In this document: positions 55,283-64,000 of the stretch, piece after piece
How the letters are laid out: each line of letters starts with the position of its first letter
Numbering within the stretch: the stretch's first letter is position 1
Origin: Pseudomonas sp. ERMR1:02
GTDB taxonomy: Bacteria > Pseudomonadota > Gammaproteobacteria > Pseudomonadales > Pseudomonadaceae
Direction of reading: 5' to 3'
Length of the DNA stretch: 64,000 nt
NCBI RefSeq assembly: GCF_002277815.1
Contig: NZ_NKJI01000006.1
Span: forward strand, 248,001-312,000
The notes under the pieces: model-generated
Seen by the model: the letters and a program-made list of their open reading frames with translations, nothing else
What the model was told of the DNA's origin: nothing
The model's database searches: none
Position numbers and translations under genes: made by a program

Positions 55283-56734
55283 TCAGAAGCCGGTTGGGGT
55301 GCGGGTGTGCCAGTCAGTGTTCAACTGATACTGGTGGGCAACGTTCAACAGGCGGCCTTCCTGGAAATACGGGGCTAGCAGTTGCACGCCGACCGGCAGA
55401 CCATCGACAAACCCGGCAGGCATGGACAAGCCCGGCAGGCCGGCGAGGTTGGCGGTGATGGTGTAGACGTCTTCCAGGTACGCAGCGACCGGGTCGCTGT
55501 TCTTGGCGCCGAGCTTCCAGGCCGGGTTCGGCGTGGTCGGGCCGAGGATGATGTCGACCTCATTGAAGGCTGCCATGAAGTCGTTCTTGATCAAGCGACG
55601 AATCTTCTGCGCCTTCAGGTAGTAGGCGTCGTAGTAACCGGCCGACAGCGCGTAGGCACCGACCATGATCCGGCGCTGCACTTCCGGGCCGAAACCTTCG
55701 CCACGGGAACGCTTGTACAGGTCTTCCAGGTTTTTCGGGTTTTCGCAGCGGTAGCCGAAACGCACGCCGTCGAAACGCGACAGGTTCGAAGAGGCTTCCG
55801 CCGGGGCGATCACGTAGTACGCAGGAATCGCGTGCTGCATGTTCGGCAGGCTGATTTCCTTGACCACGGCACCGAGCTTTTCCAGTTCCTTGACGCTGTT
55901 ATGGATCAGGTCGGCGATACGCGGGTCGAGGCCGGCACTGAAATACTCTTTAGGCACACCGATACGCAGGCCTTGCAGCGAACCGTTCAGGCTGGCGCTG
56001 TAGTCCGGTACGGGTTCGTCGATGCTGGTGGAGTCGTTCGGATCGAAGCCGGCCATACCTTGCAACAAAATTGCGCAGTCTTCGGCTGTGCGTGCCAACG
56101 GACCGCCCTGATCGAGGCTGGAGGCGTAAGCGATCATGCCCCAGCGCGATACACGACCGTACGTCGGTTTCAGGCCAGTGAGGTTGGTCAGTGCCGCGGG
56201 CTGACGAATGGAGCCCCCGGTGTCGGTGCCGGTGGCCGCAGGTAACAGACGAGCGGCAACCGCAGCAGCGGATCCACCCGACGAACCGCCCGGAACGTGC
56301 TCCAGGTTCCACGGGTTTTTCACCGCGCCGTAATAGCTCGACTCGTTGGCCGAGCCCATGGCGAACTCGTCCATGTTGGTCTTGCCCAGGGTCACGGCCC
56401 CGGCAGCGGCCAGCTTGGCGACGACGGTGGCGTCGTACGGTGCTTTAAAGTTGTCGAGCATCTTCGAGCCGCAGCTGGTACGGATGCCCTGTGTGCAGAA
56501 CAGGTCTTTGTGGGCGATCGGTACGCCGAGCAGGGCGCCGCTCTCACCATTGGCCCGGCGTGCGTCAGCGGCTTTCGCCTGCTGCAGCGCCAGGTCTTCG
56601 GTGATGCTGATGAAACTGTTGAGCTGAGGATCGAGCTGGGCGATGCGCGCCAGCAGGACTTTGGTCAGTTCTTCGGAAGAAAATTTTTTATCGGCGAGTC
56701 CGCGGGCGATCTCGGCCAGAGTCAAATGATGCAT
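55283..56734 (-). CDS. gatA: GatA, amidotransferase subunit A (glutaminase)
   Basis: The product is 483 residues of the amidase-signature family. It releases ammonia from glutamine for GatB. The Ser-cisSer-Lys triad is visible as K76 (IAHKDLF), S151 (PGGSSGGS) and S175 ([10 protein letters not shown]). Length and termini are normal. It is second in the leftward gat operon, between gatC and gatB. Confidence 0.96.
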   Translation of the reverse strand: MHHLTLAEIARGLADKKFSSEELTKVLLARIAQLDPQLNSFISITEDLALQQAKAADARRANGESGALLGVPIAHKDLFCTQGIRTSCGSKMLDNFKAPYDATVVAKLAAAGAVTLGKTNMDEFAMGSANESSYYGAVKNPWNLEHVPGGSSGGSAAAVAARLLPAATGTDTGGSIRQPAALTNLTGLKPTYGRVSRWGMIAYASSLDQGGPLARTAEDCAILLQGMAGFDPNDSTSIDEPVPDYSASLNGSLQGLRIGVPKEYFSAGLDPRIADLIHNSVKELEKLGAVVKEISLPNMQHAIPAYYVIAPAEASSNLSRFDGVRFGYRCENPKNLEDLYKRSRGEGFGPEVQRRIMVGAYALSAGYYDAYYLKAQKIRRLIKNDFMAAFNEVDIILGPTTPNPAWKLGAKNSDPVAAYLEDVYTITANLAGLPGLSMPAGFVDGLPVGVQLLAPYFQEGRLLNVAHQYQLNTDWHTRTPTGF

Positions 56735-56750
56735 TGCAGGCTCTTTCCCT

Positions 56751-57038
56751 TTAGTCGATGACTTTCGGAACCAGGTACAGGCCGTTTTCGACCGCTGGTG
56801 CGATGGACTGGTAAGCCTCGCGATGATTGGTCTCGGTCACGACGTCCGCACGCAGGCGCTGGCTGGCTTCCAGTGGGTGGGCCAGCGGTTCGATACCGTC
56901 GGTATTGACCGCCTGCATTTCGTCGACCAGTCCGAGAATGCTGTTGAGGGCCGAAGTGATATGTGGAAGATCGGCATCATTGAGGCCAAGACAGGCCAGA
57001 TGAGCGATTTTTTCCACGTCGGAGCGTTCTAGTGCCAT
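56751..57038 (-). CDS. gatC: GatC, amidotransferase subunit C
   Basis: The product is 95 residues. It is the small clamp subunit that holds GatA and GatB together, with the typical [13 protein letters not shown] start and EPLAHPLE motif. It is the first gene of the operon. The start at 57038 is preceded by a GGAGAATC ribosome site. Its promoter shares the 211-base divergent region with mreB. Confidence 0.95.
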   Translation of the reverse strand: MALERSDVEKIAHLACLGLNDADLPHITSALNSILGLVDEMQAVNTDGIEPLAHPLEASQRLRADVVTETNHREAYQSIAPAVENGLYLVPKVID

Positions 57039-57237
57039 CGGGATTCTCCAGTGGAAAACAAAACGGACGGCGTCCGTGTGTTAGATTGTCGGAACACTAC
57101 CGCACTTCTACGGTCATAAGGCCGCGATTGTGGGGCTTGGTGCACAGAAAAGCGGTCAATTTAACATATTGGCGCCTTGCCCAAAATCCCTGTCGTTGTT
57201 AGAGTTTGCCGCACTTTTTTACCCACGCGTTGCCTAG

Positions 57238-58287
<1,050 letters not shown>

Positions 58288-58430
58288 GTCGCCGGATCGC
58301 CTTCATGCTGTTGAGCGCGCAGGCGGCACTTTGCAGTGCTGCCTGTTCGCGTTTATCTTCTGTCAGTCTGCATCCAGGCCGGTTTGATGCCGTATGAATA
58401 AAGAGAACATTTGCCTGGGAGGAGCGGCTT

Positions 58431-59561
58431 ATTAAACCGCTTTTCACCAAGGGTCCCTCACTGGGCGTGCGCTTGTTGGTGCTGGTCGTGCTTTCGGTCG
58501 CGCTGATGGTGGTCGACGCCCGCTTCACACTGCTCAAGCCAGTGCGTAGCCAGATGTCGCTGGTGCTGATGCAGTCTTACTGGATCACCGACCTGCCACA
58601 GCGGCTATTCCAGGGTGTGGCCAGCCAGTTTGGCAGCCGCACCGAACTCGTCGCCGAAAACGAAAAACTCAAAAGCGAAAACCTGCTGTTGCAGGGGCGC
58701 ATGCAAAAGCTTGCCTCCCTGACCGAGCAGAACGTTCGGCTGCGCGAGTTGCTCAACTCGTCGGCACTGGTCAACGAAAAGGTTGAAGTGGCCGAGTTGA
58801 TCGGCATGGACCCCAACCCCTTCACCCATCGCATCATCATCAACAAAGGTGAGCGTGACGGCGTAGTCCTCGGTCAGCCGGTACTCGATGCCCGTGGCCT
58901 GATGGGTCAGGTGGTCGAGTTGATGCCCTACACTTCCCGCGTCTTGCTGTTGACCGATTCCACCCACAGCATTCCGGTGCAGGTCAACCGCAATGGTCTG
59001 CGGGCGATTGCCAGCGGCACCGGTAATCCGGAGCGCCTTGAACTGCGTCACGTGGCGGATACCGCCGACATCAAGGAAGGCGATCTGCTGGTCAGTTCCG
59101 GCCTCGGTCAGCGTTTTCCGGCGGGCTACCCGGTGGCCACGGTCAAGGAAGTGATTCACGACTCCGGCCAGCCGTTTGCCATCGTCCGCGCGGTGCCAAC
59201 CGCGGCCCTGAATCGCAGCCGTTATCTGCTACTGGTGTTCAGCGACAACCGCACGGCTGAAGAACGTGCCAACGACGCCGCGCAGGCTCAGGAATCCCTG
59301 GATGCTCAGGGCGGTGGGCCGATCATCCCCGCGACCGTGCCGAAACCTGCGATTGTTCCGGCCGCCGTTGCGGCGCCCGCAACTCCAGTTGCTCCAGCGA
59401 CTGCCCCTGCTGCTGCCGCCCCGGCCAAGCCTGCCGCCACACATCCCGCCGCAGCCAAGCCGTCTGCGGCCAACAAACCAGCGGCGGCTAAACCCGCTGC
59501 CGTGAAACCTGCTGCCAAACCGCCTGTCTCCGCGCCGGCTACTACTGGGGGACGAGAATAA
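58431..59561 (+). CDS. mreC: MreC, rod-shape protein, probable ATT start
   Basis: The product is 376 residues if translation starts at the ATT at 58431. It has one membrane helix near the N-terminus (VRLLVLVVLSVALMV), a coiled coil (ELVAENEKLKSENLLLQG onward) and the beta-rich MreC domain up to about residue 280. It ends in a long Ala/Pro/Lys low-complexity tail (about residues 300-376). It links MreB to penicillin-binding proteins across the membrane. The GGGAGGAG ribosome site fits the ATT (spacing about 7), whereas the first GTG (58467) has no site and would remove IKPLFTKGPSLG. mreD starts on the stop (TAATG). Confidence 0.9.
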   Translation: MKPLFTKGPSLGVRLLVLVVLSVALMVVDARFTLLKPVRSQMSLVLMQSYWITDLPQRLFQGVASQFGSRTELVAENEKLKSENLLLQGRMQKLASLTEQNVRLRELLNSSALVNEKVEVAELIGMDPNPFTHRIIINKGERDGVVLGQPVLDARGLMGQVVELMPYTSRVLLLTDSTHSIPVQVNRNGLRAIASGTGNPERLELRHVADTADIKEGDLLVSSGLGQRFPAGYPVATVKEVIHDSGQPFAIVRAVPTAALNRSRYLLLVFSDNRTAEERANDAAQAQESLDAQGGGPIIPATVPKPAIVPAAVAAPATPVAPATAPAAAAPAKPAATHPAAAKPSAANKPAAAKPAAVKPAAKPPVSAPATTGGRE

Positions 59562-60052
59562 TGGTCGGTGTCAAAGCCTCCCGAAACGGCTGGATAGTCT
59601 GGCTGACGTTTGCCATCGGCATGCTGCTCAGCGTTTCGCCGCTGCCGCAATTCATGGAAATCCTTCGCCCGCTGTGGCTCGCCTTGCTGCTGGCGTTCTG
59701 GGCGTTGGCCCTGCCGCAGAAAGTCGGGATGGTCACTGCGTGGTGCCTGGGCCTGGCTGAAGACGTGCTGTACGGCACGTTGCTGGGCCAGAACGCATTG
59801 ATCCTGACCCTCATCACCTATCTGGTGCTGGCGCTGCAACAACGCTTGCGGATGTTCCCGATGTGGCAGCAGAGCCTGGTGCTACTGGTGATCTTCGGCC
59901 TCGCGCAGCTTGTTCAACTATGGCTGAGCGCCCTGACTGGCAATCGTCAGCCAACGCTGGCACTGGTATTGCCGGCACTGGTCAGCGCGTTGCTCTGGCC
60001 GTGGGTCAGCTTCGGTTTGCGCGGATTGCGCCGACGCTACAAAATCAATTAA
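59561..60052 (+). CDS. mreD: MreD, rod-shape membrane protein
   Basis: The product is 163 residues with five to six membrane helices (GWIVWLTFAIGMLLSV first). It is the third member of the MreBCD elongasome. Its ATG overlaps the mreC stop by one base. Sequence conservation in this family is low, so the call rests mainly on the helix pattern, the ILRPLWLALLLAFWALALP-type segment and its position between mreC and maf. Confidence 0.92.
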   Translation: MVGVKASRNGWIVWLTFAIGMLLSVSPLPQFMEILRPLWLALLLAFWALALPQKVGMVTAWCLGLAEDVLYGTLLGQNALILTLITYLVLALQQRLRMFPMWQQSLVLLVIFGLAQLVQLWLSALTGNRQPTLALVLPALVSALLWPWVSFGLRGLRRRYKIN

Positions 60053-60094
60053 TTCGGTCAGGCATTTGCCCATACCACGACAGGGAGATGTCTG

Positions 60095-60687
60095 ATGAAA
60101 CTTTACCTCGCCTCAGGCTCGCCGCGTCGGCGTGAACTGCTCACGCAGATCGGCGTGCCGTTCACCGCCATCAGTGCGGACATCGATGAAGCCCCCTCAC
60201 TAACGAATCCCCTTCGGCCTATGTCGAGCGTCTCGCACGCGGCAAGGCTGCGGCTGGGCGCGATGCTGTGGTGTCCGATGCTCCGTTCTGCGTACTGGGC
60301 GCCGATACCGCCGTCGTGCTCGACGGCAAAATTCTCGGCAAACCGGTTGATGAAGCTGACGCTTGCGCCATGCTGAAGATGTTGTCCGGGAATGAACATG
60401 AAGTCCTGACGGCCATTGCGCTGCTCGACGGTGAGCGTTGCGAGTCGCGAGTGGTGCGCAGTGTGGTGCGTTTTCGCCCCATCGGCAGCGACGAAGCGGT
60501 GGCCTACTGGGCTAGCGGCGAGCCGCAGGACAAGGCCGGTGGTTATGGAATTCAAGGACTGGGTGCGGTGTTTGTCGCCGGGCTCGATGGAAGTTACTCG
60601 GCGGTGGTTGGACTGCCGCTTTGCGAAACCGCGCAACTGCTGGGCCATTTCGGCATACCCTGTTGGCAAACCCTTAACGCGCGCTGA
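60095..60687 (+). pseudogene. maf: Maf-like nucleotide pyrophosphatase, one frameshift
   Basis: This enzyme hydrolyses non-canonical or modified nucleoside triphosphates and is linked to septum control. The start ([20 protein letters not shown]) and the later [18 protein letters not shown] and [16 protein letters not shown] motifs are fully conserved but lie in two frames. At C5 60192-60196 one extra C would give [21 protein letters not shown] and a complete 197-residue protein. As written it would stop at 60376. This is probably an assembly undercall. It lies between mreD and rng, as usual. Confidence 0.92.
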
Positions 60688-60744
60688 GCGTCGTACTGAC
60701 AAGATGCGGCCATTATCGTGAACATGCCTGAACGAGACCCTGCC

Positions 60745-62202
60745 ATGAGTGAAGAGATCCTGATCAACATCACGCCGATGGAATCACGCGTGGCGGTGGT
60801 CGAAAACGGTGTCCTGCAAGAGGTCCATGTCGAGCGCACGCAAAAGCGCGGGATCGTTGGCAATATCTATAAAGGCAAAGTCGTGCGGGTATTGCCGGGC
60901 ATGCAGGCGGCGTTCGTCGATATTGGCCTGGATCGCGCTGCATTCATTCATGCCTCGGAAATTTCCCTGCGTGAAGGTCCTGCGGTAGAGAGCATCAGCT
61001 CTCTGGTGCACGAAGGCCAGAGCCTGGTGGTGCAGGTCACCAAGGACCCGATTGGCTCCAAGGGCGCGCGCCTGACCACTCAGTTGTCGATCCCGTCGCG
61101 CTATCTGGTGTACATGCCGCGCACCGCACATGTCGGCATTTCGCTGAAGATCGAAGACGAAGCCGAGCGCGAACGCCTCAAGCAAGTGGTCAGTGACTGT
61201 GTTGCCAAAGAAGGCATCAAGGAGGCCGGCGGTTTTATCCTGCGTACAGCGGCTGAAGGCGCCGGGGCAGACGAAATCCTCATGGACATTCGCTACCTGC
61301 GCAGACTCTGGGATCAGATCAACGCCCAAATCCTGACCATCAGTGCGCCGAGCGTGATCTACGAAGACCTCGGCTTGGCGCTGCGCACCCTGCGTGACCT
61401 GGTAAGCCCGAAGATCGAGAAGATCCGAATCGACTCACGGGAAACCTTTCAGAAAACCACGCAGTTCGTCGCCGAACTGATGCCGGAGATTGCCGATCGT
61501 CTTGAGCATTACCCCGGCGAGCGGCCGATTTTCGACCTGTACGGCGTCGAAGACGAAATCCAGAAAGCCCTGGAACGCAAAGTCCCGTTGAAGTCCGGCG
61601 GTTATCTGGTGGTCGATCCGGCGGAAGCCATGAGCACCATCGACGTCAACACCGGGGCGTTCGTCGGTCATCGCAACCTTGAGGAAACCATCTTCAAGAC
61701 CAACCTCGAAGCCGCGACCGCCATCGCTCGCCAACTGCGCCTGCGCAACCTGGGCGGGATCATCATCATCGACTTTATCGACATGGAAGATGAGGAGCAC
61801 CAGCGCCAGGTGCTGCGCACATTGGAGAAACAGCTCGAGCGTGATCACGCCAAGACCAACATCATCGGCATCACCGAGTTGGGCCTGGTACAGATGACGC
61901 GCAAACGCACCCGCGAAAGCCTCGAACAAGTGTTGTGCGAGCCGTGCTCCAGTTGCCAGGGCCGTGGCAAGTTGAAGACTCCGGAAACCATTTGCTACGA
62001 AATCTTCCGCGAAATACTCCGGGAAGCTCGCGCCTATCAGGCGGAAGGCTATCGTGTATTGGCGAACCAGAAAGTCGTCGACCGCCTGCTCGATGAGGAG
62101 TCGGGCAACGTCGCCGAACTGGAAGTATTTATCGGACGCACCATTCGGTTTCAGGTAGAAACCATGTATTCCCAGGAACAATACGACGTGGTGCTGCTCT
62201 GA
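60745..62202 (+). CDS. rng: Ribonuclease G
   Basis: The product is 485 residues of the RNase E/G family. It processes 16S rRNA 5' ends and takes part in mRNA decay. It has an S1 RNA-binding domain (GNIYKGKVVRVLPGMQAAFV), the DNase-I-like catalytic domain with metal-binding aspartates in VDVNTGAFVG and IIIDFIDM, and the zinc-link (CEPCSSCQGRGK) that joins dimers. The ATG at 60745 (MSEEILINITPMES) is the family start. The open frame reaches 60718 through a less likely start. Confidence 0.96.
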   Translation: MSEEILINITPMESRVAVVENGVLQEVHVERTQKRGIVGNIYKGKVVRVLPGMQAAFVDIGLDRAAFIHASEISLREGPAVESISSLVHEGQSLVVQVTKDPIGSKGARLTTQLSIPSRYLVYMPRTAHVGISLKIEDEAERERLKQVVSDCVAKEGIKEAGGFILRTAAEGAGADEILMDIRYLRRLWDQINAQILTISAPSVIYEDLGLALRTLRDLVSPKIEKIRIDSRETFQKTTQFVAELMPEIADRLEHYPGERPIFDLYGVEDEIQKALERKVPLKSGGYLVVDPAEAMSTIDVNTGAFVGHRNLEETIFKTNLEAATAIARQLRLRNLGGIIIIDFIDMEDEEHQRQVLRTLEKQLERDHAKTNIIGITELGLVQMTRKRTRESLEQVLCEPCSSCQGRGKLKTPETICYEIFREILREARAYQAEGYRVLANQKVVDRLLDEESGNVAELEVFIGRTIRFQVETMYSQEQYDVVLL

Positions 62203-62277
62203 TTCGCCATGTCTTAATTTTTCCTGCACGGCTGGCCTCAGCTTTTTGCAAAACTTTTGCCATGGGAGCCAACTGAC

Positions 62278-64000
62278 ATGGAGCGTCTGACACGCATTTT
62301 GGCTGCACTGACCCGCTGGGGTCTGGGCCTGTGCGCGTTGGTTTTGGTCTTGATGGCGTTGTACGTCAGTCTTGGTCGGGAACTCGCGCCGTTGGTGGCC
62401 GAGTACCGTGCCGAAGTCGAAACCCGGGCCAGCGAGGCCCTTGGCATGCCACTGCAGATTGGCGAGCTGGAAGGCAGCTGGAGCGGATTCGCACCTGTTC
62501 TGTCGGCACACGATGTGACGGTTGGCGAGGGCGCCAATGCCCTGCACCTGGAAAATGTGCGCGCGGTGCCGGACCTGTGGGCCAGCCTGTTGGCCCGTGA
62601 AGTGCGCATCGCCCATCTGGCGTTCAGTGGCCTGAAGATCAGCCTCAAGCAGGGCGATGACGGTCAGTGGGCGCTGGAAGGCTTGCCGGTCCAGGACGAG
62701 CAGCCTTTGGACCCGGAGCAGTTACTCAATCGCATGCAAATGATCCGGCAGTTGTCGGTGCTCGACAGCCAGGTCACTTTGCAGCCGTGGGGAGCGTCAC
62801 CGCTGACCCTGACATACGTCGGCCTGAATCTGAAAATCGGTGCCACTCGTCAGCGACTCGATGCCCGGTTGACCCTGCCCGATGGCCAGCCGGTGGCCAT
62901 GAGCCTGCGGACCCGCATTCGTGCCAGTCAGTGGAAGGACGGTGAGGCCCAGGTTTACTTGAGCCTGCCGCAAAGCGATTGGTCGAAATGGTTGCCTGAG
63001 AGCATCAGCCAACAGTGGAATTTTTCCGAGATCAAGGCCGGTGGCGAGTTGTGGGCGACCTGGGGTCAGGGCGTGTTGCAAAGCGCTGCGGTACGTGTGA
63101 ATGCGCCGCAACTCAAGGGCTCCTATACCGATCGAAAGCCGGTCAAGATCGACAATCTGGCGCTCAACGGCTATTTCCAGCGCAGCGACGACGGCATGTT
63201 GGTGACGGTGGATTCCCTGGCCATGAGCCTCGGCGAAACCCGATGGGAATCACATCTGCAAGTCAAGCAAACGGCGGCTTCCGACAAATCGCAAGAGCTC
63301 TGGCATCTGCAGGCCGACCGTATCGACCTCACTCCACTTACACCATTACTTAACGCCCTGGCACCCTTGCCTGAAGGCTTTGCCACGGTTGTAGAGCGAC
63401 TCAAAGTCACGGGTGGACTTCGCAATGTGCTGATCGACGTGCGGCCCAATGCCACCGACGAAAGCAAGTTCAGCTTCGCCGCCAACCTCGATCGAGTCGG
63501 TTTCGACGCCTATCATGGCGCTCCGGCGGCACGAAACGTCACGGGCAGCATCAGCGGCGACCTTGGACACGGCGAATTGCGCATGGACAGCAAGAATTTC
63601 ATGCTGCACCTGGACCCGATTTTCGCCAAACCCTGGCAATACATTCAGGCCAATGCTCGCCTGACCTGGAAGCTCGACAACGAAGGCTTCACCCTGATCG
63701 CGCCCTACCTGAAGGTGCTGGGCGAAGAGGGCAAGATCGCCGGCGACTTCCTGATTCGCCTGCATTTCGATCACACCCAGGAAGACTATATGGACCTGCG
63801 GGTCGGTATGGTGGACGGTGACGGTCGCTACACCGCCAAGTACTTGCCGGCAGTCCTCAGCCCGGCGCTGGACGAATGGTTGCGCACGGCGATTCTCAAA
63901 GGTGCGGTGGACCAGGGGTTCTTCCAGTACCAAGGGTCGTTGAACCATGACGCAACAGATACGGCGCGCAGCATCAGTCTGTTTTTCAAGGTGCACGATG
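62278..64000 (+). CDS. yhdP: YhdP-like AsmA-family protein, 3' end outside the window
   Basis: The first 574 codons of a much longer gene (family about 1250 to 1280 residues). An N-terminal membrane helix (WGLGLCALVLVLMALYVSL) is followed by the repeating beta-groove DUF3971/AsmA-like region. These proteins form a bridge for phospholipid transport from inner to outer membrane and are important for envelope barrier function. The ATG at 62278 has GGGAG upstream at about -12. No frameshift is seen in the visible part. Its place after rng matches the conserved Pseudomonas order. Confidence 0.93.
   Translation, partial: MERLTRILAALTRWGLGLCALVLVLMALYVSLGRELAPLVAEYRAEVETRASEALGMPLQIGELEGSWSGFAPVLSAHDVTVGEGANALHLENVRAVPDLWASLLAREVRIAHLAFSGLKISLKQGDDGQWALEGLPVQDEQPLDPEQLLNRMQMIRQLSVLDSQVTLQPWGASPLTLTYVGLNLKIGATRQRLDARLTLPDGQPVAMSLRTRIRASQWKDGEAQVYLSLPQSDWSKWLPESISQQWNFSEIKAGGELWATWGQGVLQSAAVRVNAPQLKGSYTDRKPVKIDNLALNGYFQRSDDGMLVTVDSLAMSLGETRWESHLQVKQTAASDKSQELWHLQADRIDLTPLTPLLNALAPLPEGFATVVERLKVTGGLRNVLIDVRPNATDESKFSFAANLDRVGFDAYHGAPAARNVTGSISGDLGHGELRMDSKNFMLHLDPIFAKPWQYIQANARLTWKLDNEGFTLIAPYLKVLGEEGKIAGDFLIRLHFDHTQEDYMDLRVGMVDGDGRYTAKYLPAVLSPALDEWLRTAILKGAVDQGFFQYQGSLNHDATDTARSISLFFKVHD

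Overview
The window is chromosomal DNA of a fluorescent Pseudomonas (P. fluorescens group). The evidence is GC-rich genes with Pseudomonas codon habits and a fruBKA operon whose FruB is a three-part PTS fusion. It also has the piuB-piuA-piuC/speC, dpp/opdP, roxSR and gatCAB/mreBCD/maf/rng/yhdP gene neighbourhoods known from Pseudomonas, and many GTAGGAGCGAGC / GTGGGAGCGGGC type REP palindromes between genes. No tRNA, rRNA, CRISPR array, prophage or insertion sequence was found.

Layout: 1-1.6 kb, the end of a chemoreceptor gene. 1.8-2.9 kb, a small zinc-ribbon membrane protein and an AT-rich islet with an unknown gene. 2.9-10.5 kb, fructose use: fruR-tatD leftward, fruB-fruK-fruA rightward, with an exact FruR/Cra operator between them. 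10.6-12.2 kb, a Tat-exported PhoD-like phosphatase. 12.2-20.4 kb, iron uptake (PiuB flavoreductase, PiuA TonB receptor, PiuC dioxygenase, Sel1 protein) and ornithine decarboxylase SpeC with an attenuator-like leader. 20.8-24.2 kb, an OpuC osmoprotectant ABC transporter. 24.8-26.4 kb, release factor 3. 26.6-27.5 kb, an NTF2-like protein and a small acidic secreted protein. 27.7-38.5 kb, a dipeptide system: three binding proteins, the OpdP porin and DppBCDF. 39-43.7 kb, a SIMPL protein, the RoxSR redox two-component pair and an SbmA/YddA-type ABC exporter. 43.9-50.6 kb, a galactarate catabolic cluster (GntR regulator, KdgD, 2-oxoglutarate semialdehyde dehydrogenase, GudP, GarD). 50.8-53.7 kb, an AEC transporter, a CMD-family protein, a CaCA exchanger and an RlpA-like lipoprotein. 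53.8-64 kb, a housekeeping block: gatB-gatA-gatC leftward, then mreB-mreC-mreD-maf-rng-yhdP rightward, with yhdP running off the end.

The main technical oddity is eight single-base losses, most in short homopolymers, that break seven otherwise well-preserved genes (the chemoreceptor, the islet gene, fruA, the phoD-like gene, piuA twice, opdP and maf). All eight go in the same direction, which points to homopolymer undercalling in the assembly rather than real gene decay. The most interesting biological leads are the promoter-terminator unit in front of speC, the AT-rich islet that may have replaced the 3' end of tatD, the direct REPIN copies flanking the NTF2-like gene, the degenerate second EIIA-like segment in FruB, and a perfect palindrome over a strong promoter in front of kdgD.
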